Source: Lachnospiraceae bacterium (lineage in GTDB: Bacteria > Bacillota_A > Clostridia > Lachnospirales > Lachnospiraceae). Taken from it: DNA of 34,292 nucleotides. The DNA lies in NCBI GenBank assembly GCA_009911175.1, contig QXWX01000074.1, forward strand, positions 1 through 34,292, given 5' to 3'. Under the pieces are notes generated by a model. The model had not been told where the DNA came from. It searched no databases and saw only the letters and a program-made list of their open reading frames with translations. Position numbers and translations under genes: made by a program. Of the stretch, positions 8,648 through 16,564 are shown one piece after another (within the stretch, counting starts at the first letter, position 1; each line of letters begins with the position of its first letter).

Positions 8648-9307
8648 TCATTCAATATATTGCCTGAGCTGAGGGAAACGCTCTGCATGTTCCCGGATAT
8701 ACTCCCTTTTAAATGCCGCAAATGCCGATTCTCTCCTCAGCAATGCTTTCAATTTTCTCAATACGAATTTAGAATCCGGGTGCTTTTTTATTTCTTCAAG
8801 ATTATCATACAACAGATTCATTTCCCTGGTAAGCTCCTGAAATCTCATCTCCGTTTTGCAATCTCTCAACCCCGTATTCTTTTTATTAAATACTTCGCAG
8901 ACCAGCTCCGCCGTCACTACTGCCGATACATCATTCTCGTTTTTTGCATCTGCCGCAACCGCATTCTCAGTCATCCTGAAAAAAATCACTTTTTCAGGAT
9001 CCAGCTTACAGCAGTCTATGATTCCCATATCATACTTCTTTTGGTTTTTAACACTGTTGCAGTGGCCGCATGACCAGAAAAGATTATTCCAGTCAAACTT
9101 CCTGTCCCAATATTTTCCGTTTTTATGCGGCAGTAAATGTTCCACCTCAGGATCCTGCAGATTCTTCATTTCACATATATAGCATTTATTATGAAAATCG
9201 TCTCTCAGTTGTCTTATCACATCCGGCTTCTCATAGCTCCCGGTTCTTTTCTTTGATTCAATCTCCAAAGACGCAGGGGCCGGAAACGTACGTTTTACCT
9301 TAACCAT
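8648..9307 (-). CDS. HNH endonuclease, PtuB-like partner of an AAA ATPase
   Basis: A 219-aa protein with an HNH nuclease core held by two zinc-binding knuckles: CYIC (42-45) and CGHC (80-83), with VEHLLPH (55-61) and DWNNLFW between them. The C-terminal half (about 120-219) is helical and lysine/arginine rich. Its ATG overlaps the stop codon of the upstream ATPase (TGATG), so the two are translationally coupled, and GGGAGG supports this start. The architecture ATPase then HNH is that of the Septu anti-phage system (PtuA/PtuB), in which the HNH protein degrades nucleic acid on infection. This is judged from domain order and motifs, not from an alignment. Confidence 0.82.
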   Translation of the reverse strand: MVKVKRTFPAPASLEIESKKRTGSYEKPDVIRQLRDDFHNKCYICEMKNLQDPEVEHLLPHKNGKYWDRKFDWNNLFWSCGHCNSVKNQKKYDMGIIDCCKLDPEKVIFFRMTENAVAADAKNENDVSAVVTAELVCEVFNKKNTGLRDCKTEMRFQELTREMNLLYDNLEEIKKHPDSKFVLRKLKALLRRESAFAAFKREYIREHAERFPQLRQYIE

Positions 9308-10536
9308 CAAAGGTCCTCCCTGTTCTCAAATTCCATTTTTATCCGTTGGTATTCTGTAGTAATGCCAAGCGCCAGGTAATCCGGGATCTCGTTCAAATAC
9401 ATTTCCAGTTGCGCAATCTCCTCAAAATCATCATCTAACAGGTCATGTTTCTGAGTAAGTATCTTATATCTCTCATATTTCTCTTTTAACGAATATGACA
9501 GTTCGCTGGATTTAAAATATCCCTCAACAATGCCGCTGTAAGGAATATTCGCCAGCCCATCTTGTACGAGCATCCTTTTTTCCAGATCATATATCACTGC
9601 ATTGGACAGGCTGTTCAATATGAAAGGCGAATGCGTAGACATGATAAACTGGATATTTGGAAATATTGTTGTCAGTAAATCCAGTATCTTCTTCTGCAGT
9701 TCAAGATGAAGATGAGTCTCGATTTCGTCAATCAGAACAATTCCCGGCATGTTGAAATCGAATATCCGTCCCTTGCTTTTCTGCATTCGCATCATTACGT
9801 CTAAGATGATATCCAAAGCCGCCGCAAAACCGCTCGCCAATGTATTGAAGTCAAAAACTTCTCTGTCTTTTTCCTTTATGGAAAATGAAAATGTATCTTC
9901 TTCAAATATCAATTCAAGAGATGAGTCGTCAAATATTTTCTGCAACAAATCCTGAAACTTCGCGAACCATTCTGCAATTGCTTCTGCTTTTTCCTGTTTT
10001 CTGTTACTTCTGGCCAATGCTTCCGTCACCTTGAGATCCGCCAAATATTTTATAAATTCCTGCCGTGGCGTCTCTTCCATCGTATATATATCTTTCAGCT
10101 CTACCTTTTCAATATGGCCTGGCTGCTCTGCATAAAATGCCCTCTCTGCTTTATAGTATGCTAAAACAAATTCTCCCTCTTTAAAGTAATCTCTTAGTAA
10201 TTCCTCCTGGCAATTGAACCGTAATTTCACACCTGTTTTTGTGGCACCCGTTTTTTCTAATTCTTCTTCATGATATTCGACCCAGTTTTTTTCATCCCTC
10301 CTTGCTTTTGGGTCTTGTAGAAGACTGCTTAGACTACGTAATATATTTGCCACTTCTTTGGAAGTGATTCGAAGATTTAAATAATCAGACAGCGCCTCCA
10401 ATACACTCGTCTTTCCGCTTCCGTTTTTGCCTGTAAGAATCAAATGCTTTCTCTCTCCGTCTGACAGTGGTATCGTAATATTTTTCAAATGCCTGACACA
10501 TTCTATTGTGATATCCGATATAAAAATGTTCTCCAT
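9307..10536 (-). CDS. AAA15-type ATPase, PtuA-like (Septu-like defence)
   Basis: A 409-aa ABC/SMC-like ATPase. Walker A GKNGSGKT is at 36-43, an insert of about 170 residues with helical content follows, then Walker B with VLIDEIETHLH (about 265-275) and the H-loop MSTHSPFILNSL (about 295-306). It lacks membrane segments and is the length of single-domain OLD/PtuA-type ATPases without a fused TOPRIM. The partner HNH nuclease is coupled downstream. ATG 10536 is chosen because ATGGAGG lies directly upstream and the promoter at 10585-10613 places the longer frame's start (10602) inside the promoter. Confidence 0.84.
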   Translation of the reverse strand: MENIFISDITIECVRHLKNITIPLSDGERKHLILTGKNGSGKTSVLEALSDYLNLRITSKEVANILRSLSSLLQDPKARRDEKNWVEYHEEELEKTGATKTGVKLRFNCQEELLRDYFKEGEFVLAYYKAERAFYAEQPGHIEKVELKDIYTMEETPRQEFIKYLADLKVTEALARSNRKQEKAEAIAEWFAKFQDLLQKIFDDSSLELIFEEDTFSFSIKEKDREVFDFNTLASGFAAALDIILDVMMRMQKSKGRIFDFNMPGIVLIDEIETHLHLELQKKILDLLTTIFPNIQFIMSTHSPFILNSLSNAVIYDLEKRMLVQDGLANIPYSGIVEGYFKSSELSYSLKEKYERYKILTQKHDLLDDDFEEIAQLEMYLNEIPDYLALGITTEYQRIKMEFENREDL

Positions 10537-10584
10537 ATTGCCTCCATATCCGTTTCCTGATCCGAAGTTGCTAAGTATATCCCT

Positions 10585-10613
10585 ATTATAGAAGATAATC
10601 AAATGGATTTCAA
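10585..10613 (-). promoter_or_regulatory. Promoter of the ATPase/HNH operon
   Basis: On the minus strand TTGAAA, 17 bp, TATAAT, a near-consensus sigma-A promoter. Predicted transcription start is near 10578, giving a leader of about 40 bases. It lies back to back with the divergent regulator promoter. Confidence 0.75.
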
Positions 10614-10629
10614 CCTCTCCAATCGTATT

Positions 10630-10688
10630 TTGAAGTCGTATTGAAGTTGACTTTGAAGTTGCTTTGAAGTATAATTGAAGTACTTCAA
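10630..10688 (+). promoter_or_regulatory. Phased TTGAAGT operator array
   Basis: TTGAAGT occurs at 10630, 10641, 10653, 10664 and 10675, i.e. every 11-12 bp, one helical turn. The last copy is mirrored by ACTTCAA (10682-10688), giving the perfect palindrome TTGAAGTACTTCAA. The array covers the whole promoter of the AlbA_2 gene and lies just upstream of the ATPase promoter, as expected for cooperative binding of a regulator on one DNA face. Confidence 0.85.
10647..10675 (+). promoter_or_regulatory. Promoter of the AlbA_2 gene, inside the operator array
   Basis: TTGACT (10647-10652), 17 bp, TATAAT (10670-10675). Two TTGAAGT boxes fill the spacer, one touches the -35 and one begins at the last base of the -10, so box occupancy should exclude RNA polymerase. 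Confidence 0.8.
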
Positions 10689-10713
10689 AGATATCGATTC
10701 ACAGGAGGAGATC

Positions 10714-12156
10714 ATGTATCTGGAACAATTGGTTGCGATTTCTGCAATAGAAGATATGAATATGGAATGCAAAGCAAAGCTGAGCAGAAATGATGTTGTC
10801 GGCTGGCTCAAGACGATCGCAGGATTTTCTAATGCGGAAGGCGGCTCTTTTTTCATCGGCGTAGAAGATAAGACAAACAAATTAATCGGATTCTCCAGAA
10901 AAGATGCGGACAATGAGCGCAACTTTTTGAATAATCAGATTAATGAACACCTGTTTCCAAGGCCCGCATTGCGGATATCTTTCATCCGATATGAAAAAAA
11001 TGGACGGGAATTATATTTGATCAGGGTGGATGTAACGGAATCTCTGATAAAACCGGTCATTGTAAAATTTAATCATATCCCTTCTATTTATATGAGGCGG
11101 GATGGATTTACAAACGGCGCGACCTATGAAGAAATCATTCAGATGAGTATTAAGAGCAGCAACACACAATTTGATATTCTTGAATCGGAAGAAATCTATG
11201 TAAGAGAGGAATTTTCCAAACTTTTTGCATTTCACCAGGAGCATAACGGCGGCGCAAAGCTGACGGACAAAGCGCTGATGTCGCTTGGATTTTTTACGCC
11301 GGATCACAAACTTAAAAACGGTGCCCTGCTGTTCCGGGACGGGTATGATCAGCCCAAAACAGAAGTGCAGTGCTCTGTCTTTTCAGGTTTTAATAAAGGC
11401 AGCGAAAGAATCGTCACCATCAATCGTTTCAAAGGAAATATCACAGACAGCATTTGCTATATGCTGGAATTTGTAAAGCAGCGAATGAACCATACCTTTA
11501 TCAAGCTGGCAAATTCTCGCGTAACGATTGATTCTTATCCGGAACGCGCCTTGTTTGAAGGCATTGTAAGCGCCGTAGCACACCGAGATTATTTTCTGGA
11601 TGGAACGCAGATTCAAGTCGATATGTTGAAAGACAGGCTCGAAATTTCTTCACCGGGAAGTTTTTATCAGGGAGAAAAGATTGGCAAAACTTATGATCTG
11701 TCTAAAATAATTTCCAAAAGAAGAAATGAATTGATCTGCGGGATATTGGTCAAATGCAATGTTATGGAAGCGGCAGGCACAGGTTTTGATAAAATCATGC
11801 AGGAATATATGGATGCTGATGAGCGCCATCGCCCCTATATCTATTCCGCGTCGGATCATTTTACATTGGTATTGCCGGATCTGACCTATTCCGAGGGTGT
11901 GATCGCGGATGATGCCGAAAATGTGGAATTTGTACCTGTACCAAATGGGACCCCGCATGATGAAAAGGTACTGTCCTTCTGCTACAATACCGCAAGGAAG
12001 GCCGCCGAGATCGCAGAATATCTGGAATTAAGCGACTCTTCTTATTTCCGGAAAAAGATTTTGGAAAATCTGGTGGAGCATCACTATCTGGAAAAGGATA
12101 AGGCCGCCGGAACTAACTACTATAAAGCCAACCGAGATATAGTCGGCCTGGGGTAA
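10714..12156 (+). CDS. AlbA_2/Schlafen-type DNA-binding protein with C-terminal winged helix
   Basis: A 480-aa protein. Residues about 15-130 match the AlbA_2 domain (MECKAKLSRN, FSNAEGGSFFIGVED, YMRRDGFT). The middle (about 255-350) carries the HATPase_c_4-like block (ALFEGIVSAVAHRDY, LEISSPGSF, RRNELI, EAAGTGFDKIM). The C-terminal 60 residues look like a winged helix. Family members are usually annotated as putative transcriptional regulators. ATG 10714 follows ACAGGAGGAG; the TTG at 10675 is part of the operator array and the -10. It is divergent from the ATPase/HNH pair, so the simplest reading is an autorepressor that also controls that operon. Confidence 0.85.
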   Translation: MYLEQLVAISAIEDMNMECKAKLSRNDVVGWLKTIAGFSNAEGGSFFIGVEDKTNKLIGFSRKDADNERNFLNNQINEHLFPRPALRISFIRYEKNGRELYLIRVDVTESLIKPVIVKFNHIPSIYMRRDGFTNGATYEEIIQMSIKSSNTQFDILESEEIYVREEFSKLFAFHQEHNGGAKLTDKALMSLGFFTPDHKLKNGALLFRDGYDQPKTEVQCSVFSGFNKGSERIVTINRFKGNITDSICYMLEFVKQRMNHTFIKLANSRVTIDSYPERALFEGIVSAVAHRDYFLDGTQIQVDMLKDRLEISSPGSFYQGEKIGKTYDLSKIISKRRNELICGILVKCNVMEAAGTGFDKIMQEYMDADERHRPYIYSASDHFTLVLPDLTYSEGVIADDAENVEFVPVPNGTPHDEKVLSFCYNTARKAAEIAEYLELSDSSYFRKKILENLVEHHYLEKDKAAGTNYYKANRDIVGLG

Positions 12157-12194
12157 AAGCTGTTAACGAAAAATACGAATCACGGAGGAAGCCT

Positions 12195-13322
12195 ATGGAT
12201 TTAATGAATTACACCGCCGCCGAACAGAAGCAGGTCCTGTCCGCCGGCCAGGTACAGTCCCTGGATATTCTCGCGCTCACCAACCAGGAGCTGGAGGATT
12301 TTATGGTAAATGAATATCTGGAAAACCCGCTGCTGGAGCGCGCGGAGCAGCGGGAAAATGACCTGATGACAAGCATTGAAAAGTTTTCTGAGTCCGATGC
12401 CGGGACTTCCTACGCAGACCAGCACCCCGGCAATCCTGACGACAGAGAACATTTTGAGCAGGAATTTTCAGCCAGATCCGGCGACCCGGTAAAGGAACTC
12501 CTTTTGGGACAATTGAACTGGAAGGACTATTCCCAGAAACAGATGAAAATGATGAGCTATCTGGTGGACTGTCTGGACGAGAAGGGATTTTTCACCCATG
12601 ATTCCGGCGAGCTATCCGCCGAGTCCGGCTATCCGAAGGAGGAGCTGGATCAGTGCCTTGCCATCCTGCGGGAGCTGGAGCCTGCGGGGATCTTTGCGCC
12701 GAATCTGGCGGAATGCCTGATCAGGCAGCTGGAGGCAAAGGATCTTGCCGAGGAAACATTATGCGTGCTTCTGCGGGATTATCTGACAGAGCTGGTCAGC
12801 GGACAAATCGGGACCATCTCCCGGAGCCTGGGCATTTCCACGATCCGGGTCAAGGAATATATCCACCTGATCGGAAGCCTGAACCCCCGCCCGCTCATGG
12901 ACGTCCAGTCGGAGGAATCATCCTATGTTGTGCCGGATATCATCGTGTCCCACCCAGGGGGAAAATGGACCGTGGAGATCAACGACCAGTGGATGGGGGA
13001 ATACCGGTTCAGCGATTATTACATCCACATGATGAAGGACGCGACGGATCCCGAGCTCACCGCTTACTTCAAGGAACGACTGGAACGGGCCAGGTTTGTG
13101 TTCGGCGGTGTGGAACAGAGGCGAAAAACCATTACCCGCATTATGGAAGCGATTTTGGCGCGGCAGGAGGATTATTTTATACATCGGGACTCCTTGAAGC
13201 CCATGGGAATGGAGGACATCGCGGCGGACTTGAGGGTCTCTGTGTCTACCGTGAGCCGGGCGGTCAGAGGAAAATATGTCCAGTACAAAAAGACAGAGCC
13301 GTTGGAAGCATTGTTTACATAG
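12195..13322 (+). CDS. rpoN: Sigma-54 factor RpoN, C-terminally truncated
   Basis: A 375-aa sigma-54. Region I is present (about 1-45: KQVLSAGQVQSLDILALTNQELE, then ENPLLE, shown in pieces), followed by the core-binding domain (about 95-250) and the start of the DNA-binding domain with its HTH (LKPMGMEDIAADL, VSVSTVSRAVRGKY). The frame stops at TEPLEALFT, where full-length proteins of roughly 440-470 residues continue through the RpoN box (ARRTVAKYRE) that reads the -24 element. That box is found in no frame of the next 160 bp. It may be inactive or altered. No bEBP activator is seen in the window. The ribosome binding site is CACGGAGG. Confidence 0.85.
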   Translation: MDLMNYTAAEQKQVLSAGQVQSLDILALTNQELEDFMVNEYLENPLLERAEQRENDLMTSIEKFSESDAGTSYADQHPGNPDDREHFEQEFSARSGDPVKELLLGQLNWKDYSQKQMKMMSYLVDCLDEKGFFTHDSGELSAESGYPKEELDQCLAILRELEPAGIFAPNLAECLIRQLEAKDLAEETLCVLLRDYLTELVSGQIGTISRSLGISTIRVKEYIHLIGSLNPRPLMDVQSEESSYVVPDIIVSHPGGKWTVEINDQWMGEYRFSDYYIHMMKDATDPELTAYFKERLERARFVFGGVEQRRKTITRIMEAILARQEDYFIHRDSLKPMGMEDIAADLRVSVSTVSRAVRGKYVQYKKTEPLEALFT

Positions 13323-13401
13323 GCTCTATGCGCTGAGCTTGCAGGCCGAAATTACAGACTTCGGATTGCAACCGTACAGGTGGAAAATTTTCATTTAGTA
13401 T

Positions 13402-13430
13402 GGGGACTGCCCTGCCAGGGGGCAATCCCC
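13402..13430. terminator. GC-rich hairpin after rpoN
   Basis: GGGGACTGCCC pairs with GGGCAATCCCC with one mismatch. There is no clear T-tract. The 168-bp gap between rpoN and the convergent rubredoxin gene contains nothing else I can name. Confidence 0.4.
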
Positions 13431-13490
13431 AATACTGTACTTACCTGCAGCCATGCAGCGTAATACTGGGCCGCAGAATGAGCTGTCATT

Positions 13491-14114
13491 TTATAAAACT
13501 ACTTTCTCAAAATCCGAAGCCGGGTGCTTGCACAGCGGGCAGATAAAATCTTCCGGCAGCTCCGCCCCCACATATTCATACCCGCAGATCCGGCAGCGCC
13601 ATACGGTCTTGCCGCTCTCCGTTTTGCCTGCTGCCTGCGGCTTCGGCTTGATATTGTTCAGATAATACTCGTAGGTGACTGACGGCGTCTGGCTCAAAAC
13701 CTCCATATCGGTGATGGTCCCGATAAACATCGTATGGGAACCCAGATCCTGTGTCTTCTCTACCTTCACAGAAATATACGCATTGGTTCCCTCCGTAATA
13801 TGCCGGATGCCGTTGGCCCCGGTCTCATATGCGGCAAAGCCGGCAAACTTGTCCGCGTCCCGCCCTGACTGGAACCCAAACCGCTTGAACAGTTCAAAAT
13901 CCGCATCCTGGCTGATGATCGATACGGTAAATTCTCCGGTCTGCTTGATCATATCATGGGTAAAATTTGCTTTGTTCACTGCAATGCTCATCTGATTCGG
14001 CTCCGACGCCGCCTGGATGGCCGTGTTGATGATGCAGCCGTTGTCCTTGCCGTCCGCCTTTGCGGTCAGGACGAATAATCCGTAGGTTAACTTGTACATT
14101 GCTTTTTTGTCCAT
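13491..14114 (-). CDS. Flavin reductase-rubredoxin fusion (high-molecular-weight rubredoxin)
   Basis: A 207-aa cytoplasmic redox protein. Residues about 5-150 form a flavin-reductase-like FMN-binding domain. The C-terminal 36 residues are a complete rubredoxin with its four iron ligands, Cys174, Cys177, Cys192 and Cys195 (CRICGY and CPLCKHP). Such fusions in clostridia pass electrons from NAD(P)H reductases to flavodiiron oxygen or NO reductases and so help detoxify oxygen. ATG 14114 follows AAAGGAGA; the longer frame has no site. It has its own promoter (14208-14236). Confidence 0.92.
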   Translation of the reverse strand: MDKKAMYKLTYGLFVLTAKADGKDNGCIINTAIQAASEPNQMSIAVNKANFTHDMIKQTGEFTVSIISQDADFELFKRFGFQSGRDADKFAGFAAYETGANGIRHITEGTNAYISVKVEKTQDLGSHTMFIGTITDMEVLSQTPSVTYEYYLNNIKPKPQAAGKTESGKTVWRCRICGYEYVGAELPEDFICPLCKHPASDFEKVVL

Positions 14115-14207
14115 AAAACAGTCTCCTTTACTTTGTATTGCTTTTTGTGTCATGTCCGGCTCGCATTGCGCCTTTACCGAGTTATCTCTAACAATACTTT
14201 TTCTTTA

Positions 14208-14236
14208 ATTATACTCATACGCAGCATTTCAGTCAA
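14208..14236 (-). promoter_or_regulatory. Sigma-A promoter of the rubredoxin fusion
   Basis: Minus strand TTGACT, 17 bp, TATAAT, near consensus, with a leader of about 87 bases before the ATG. Confidence 0.75.
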
Positions 14237-14274
14237 TGTATCCTGCTATTTTCTCCTCTTATCCAAATCACAAA

Positions 14275-14318
14275 AACCCGGAGCCGGACAGCTTCTGCAC
14301 TGTCCCGCGCTCCGGGTT
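14275..14318 (-). terminator. Rho-independent terminator of hsp20
   Basis: AACCCGGAGC (14275-14284) and GCTCCGGGTT (14309-14318) form a perfect 10-bp stem, with a further inner stem. On the minus strand it ends in a T-run, directly downstream of the small heat-shock gene. Confidence 0.85.
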
Positions 14319-14354
14319 GTATATCTGTTGCTTCATCTATTAAAAGAGGGGCCA

Positions 14355-14831
14355 TTATCCCTCGATGGCAATATACTTCTTTTCCTCAACCTGCGGCTTT
14401 TTCTCTTCCGGCTTTGGGATCGCCAGCTTCAGTACCCCGCTCTCATACCTGGCATGGATGTCTTCCTGCTTTACCTCTTCTCCGACATAGAACGATCTGC
14501 TCATACTGCCTGCATACCGCTCCCGGCGCACAAACCTTCCGGTCTTCTTATCTTCCTCGTCTTTGCTGAGCCCCTTTGCCGCGCCGACTACCAGATATCC
14601 GTCATTCAGTTCCAGGGAAAGCTCTTCTTTCTGAAAACCGGGCAGATCAATGTCCACCTCATAGTGGTCATCATGCTCCTGTACGTCTGTCTTCATCATA
14701 TGCATTGCGTGGCGTCCGTACAGCTTTCTCTGTGCTTTCTCCATTGCCCTGTTGTCATACGCGGGAAAATCAAAAAATCCATCAAATAAATCATCAAATA
14801 AGTTTTCTCCAAAAATACTGGGTGTCATCAT
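14355..14831 (-). CDS. Small heat-shock protein, Hsp20/alpha-crystallin family
   Basis: A 158-aa ATP-independent holdase chaperone. The alpha-crystallin domain spans about 45-150 and shows the family marks DVQEHDDHYEVDIDLPGF (split here) and, near the end, the ESGVLKLAIPK motif, equivalent to the conserved GVL. It is monocistronic: CIRCE/sigma-A promoter upstream, strong terminator downstream. The start ATG pair 14831/14828 follows AAAAGGAG. Confidence 0.94.
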   Translation of the reverse strand: MMTPSIFGENLFDDLFDGFFDFPAYDNRAMEKAQRKLYGRHAMHMMKTDVQEHDDHYEVDIDLPGFQKEELSLELNDGYLVVGAAKGLSKDEEDKKTGRFVRRERYAGSMSRSFYVGEEVKQEDIHARYESGVLKLAIPKPEEKKPQVEEKKYIAIEG

Positions 14832-14986
14832 AAGTCATCGCTCCTTTTCTAATGAAAAACAACTTGTTAACTCGAACCGGGGATGCTTCGTATAATTCGT
14901 ATCAAGATACTTCCCGCGGATTATACCAGGAAGGAAACGGGACTTCTAAGTGGTTCCTTTCTTTCCTTCTCCTTTGTTCTATCTGT

Positions 14987-15015
14987 ACTATAACACGCAA
15001 ATTAGCACTCGTCAA
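14987..15015 (-). promoter_or_regulatory. Sigma-A promoter of hsp20
   Basis: Minus strand TTGACG (15010-15015), 17 bp, TATAGT (14987-14992). The -35 lies inside the CIRCE element. The predicted transcript starts near 14980, leaving an untranslated leader of about 150 bases. Confidence 0.8.
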
Positions 15016-15028
15016 TAGGGAGTGCTAA
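15002..15028. promoter_or_regulatory. CIRCE operator (HrcA binding site)
   Basis: TTAGCACTC-N9-GAGTGCTAA is the exact consensus with the canonical 9-bp spacer. It overlaps the hsp20 -35, so HrcA should repress hsp20 until heat or misfolding stress removes it. Confidence 0.95.
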
Positions 15029-15107
15029 TTTTTTTGTGAACTTTCTGTGACCGCCGGCCCTTCATAAGTTCATTCATCTTCCTTCAGGATTCCTCAGTTG
15101 TTCCATA

Positions 15108-15947
15108 TCATACCCCATAATACTCCCGGATCGCCCGCGCCGCATATTCCGAGCAGCCTTCTCCAAACTGCGCGTCCGTCACCTCCGCCAGTTTCCCGTT
15201 CTGCAGATATTCCTTCGCCAGATCCAGCAGGATGCTCCTTGCGTTGTCCAGCCGGAACATGTTCTTGTAGCTCTCGGCAAGCCTTTTCACGGCCTCTTCT
15301 GCAAGTAATGCATCCCCGGTTTCCTTTGCCTTCATGAACTGCCGGTAGATCTGCTCGTTTTCCTCCTGTGGCTGCGCAAAATCCTCCGTGTTCCCGGTGG
15401 ATTGCAGGATGGCTTCCATGGCCTTTTCCTTGCTGCCGTACCAGCGGAATATATCCGAGAGCGCCTGCTCATTCTGAAAGCCGGACGCCAGGTACTCCCG
15501 GTACTGCTCCAGGCCGCCGTATTTTTCCGCCTGTTCCTCCAGATTCTGTTTCGGCATACACTCCAGAGTATGGTCTAAGATCTTCTGTACCTCTTCATTG
15601 CTGAATGCTTCAAAGCTCATGGTATTGACTCCTTTCATTACATCTGTGATCAGTTCGATGATCCCGTTCAGCCTGTTCCGCTTCCGCTCCAACAGGGACT
15701 TCTGCGTCCGAAGAACCTGCTCCCGGTCATAATCCGGGTTGTCCAGGAGCCTCCGGATATCCGCCAGAGGGATCTCCAGCTCCCGGAAAAACAGGATCTC
15801 CTGGAGCCTTTCGATGGTCCGGTTGTCATATAAGCGGTAGCCGGCTTCGGTCATCGCCGCCGGCTTCAGCAGCCCGATCTCATCGTAATACCGCAGCGTC
15901 CGGATGCTCACCCCTGTGATCTCCGACACCTCTTTTACGGTTTTCAT
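15108..15947 (-). CDS. MerR family regulator with TipAS-like ligand domain
   Basis: A 279-aa regulator. The N-terminal MerR winged helix (1-70) is clear: VKEVSEITGVSIRTLRYYDEIGLLKP. A dimerisation coiled coil (about 75-115) and a C-terminal TipAS-type helical domain (about 150-275) follow. TipA-like proteins bind drugs such as thiopeptides and activate their own promoter. ATG 15947 has an AAGGAGG site; the longer frame begins within the -10. Its promoter has the 19-bp spacer typical of MerR control, so autoactivation is likely. Confidence 0.9.
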   Translation of the reverse strand: MKTVKEVSEITGVSIRTLRYYDEIGLLKPAAMTEAGYRLYDNRTIERLQEILFFRELEIPLADIRRLLDNPDYDREQVLRTQKSLLERKRNRLNGIIELITDVMKGVNTMSFEAFSNEEVQKILDHTLECMPKQNLEEQAEKYGGLEQYREYLASGFQNEQALSDIFRWYGSKEKAMEAILQSTGNTEDFAQPQEENEQIYRQFMKAKETGDALLAEEAVKRLAESYKNMFRLDNARSILLDLAKEYLQNGKLAEVTDAQFGEGCSEYAARAIREYYGV

Positions 15948-15972
15948 GGTCTTGTTTCCTCCTTTCGGTTTC

Positions 15973-16003
15973 ATCCTAAACCATGACGCCGCGGGAGAGT
16001 CAA
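15973..16003 (-). promoter_or_regulatory. MerR-type promoter with 19-bp spacer
   Basis: Minus strand TTGACT, 19 bp, TAGGAT. Overlong spacing is the hallmark of promoters that MerR proteins untwist to activate. Confidence 0.65.
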
Positions 16004-16030
16004 TACTGATTTTTTAACGGATTGTCAACC

Positions 16031-16321
16031 TCACTTATCCAAATCCAACGGTTCCTCCGGCAACGCTGCCGCAATGCTCATCTTCTCATAAACCATCCGC
16101 AGAAGCTGTGTCCGGCTTGTGATTCTCAGGGAAACCGGCGCGAAAAAGACCCGCTGCCCGTTCTGCGTGGTACACAGGTCGAAAAAGGAACGCCGATGGG
16201 GAATCAAAACCGCGAGCCGCTCCAGGATCTGCGTCTGCAATGCAGTGACATCCTTCTGTATATGTAAATTCAGAATCATTTCGTCCAATTGATTCCACTG
16301 GCTGTTATCTAAAGTAATCAT
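16031..16321 (-). pseudogene. N-terminal fragment of a LuxR-type regulator (GAF-like part only)
   Basis: A 96-codon frame beginning MITLDNSQWNQLDEMI. It resembles the sensory N-terminus of Lachnospiraceae LuxR-family regulators, which continue into a C-terminal LuxR helix-turn-helix; here the frame stops after about 96 residues with no HTH downstream. ATG 16321 follows GGAGG by 11 bases. It could be a genuine small protein, but truncation is more likely given the many damaged genes nearby. It is the only gene between the MerR promoter and the 16.3-16.7 kb gap. Confidence 0.5.
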
Positions 16322-16412
16322 CTTATTTCGCCCCTCCATGAAATTATTTTATCATTGTTTACGAAAATAGTAAATCGGTCCGCTGTTAATAAGCCATATT
16401 TCCAGAATAATG

Positions 16413-16449
16413 CCAAGTAGCTTCCTCGTGTCAGAGAGAAGCTGCTTGG
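16413..16449 (+). terminator. Terminator-like hairpin
   Basis: CCAAGTAGCTTC pairs with GAAGCTGCTTGG with one wobble, followed by a T-rich tract. No plus-strand gene reads into it now; it may be left over from a lost gene. Confidence 0.55.
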
Positions 16450-16471
16450 TATATTCATTTTTACTTTTGGC

Positions 16472-16489
16472 CAGGGTCTGACCAGTAAC
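16472..16489. repeat. Short hairpin repeat, copy 2
   Basis: CAGGGTCTGACCAGTAAC is identical over 18 bp to 193-210. The upstream arm has one change (GGCCAG for GGTCAG), weakening the hairpin on one strand only. Confidence 0.7.
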
Positions 16490-16527
16490 GAGCAGGGCGC
16501 AGAAGGAAAGGAACTGCAATGAGTTTG

Positions 16528-16556
16528 TTGTATTTTTCTGTGAAAGCCTGTATACT
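16528..16556 (+). promoter_or_regulatory. Promoter of the ATPase/PD-(D/E)XK gene
   Basis: TTGTAT, 17 bp, TATACT, giving a leader of about 100 bases before the ATG. Confidence 0.65.
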
Positions 16557-16564
16557 AGGAAAAA

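Noticed and set aside
10630..10688. Short CRISPR-like or VNTR reading of the TTGAAGT boxes
   Set aside because: Seven-base boxes at helical spacing over a promoter fit an operator, and the intervening bases are too short to be spacers.
10675..10713. TTG start of the AlbA_2 gene within the repeat array
   Set aside because: It coincides with the end of the -10 element and an operator box; ATG 10714 has ACAGGAGGAG in front.
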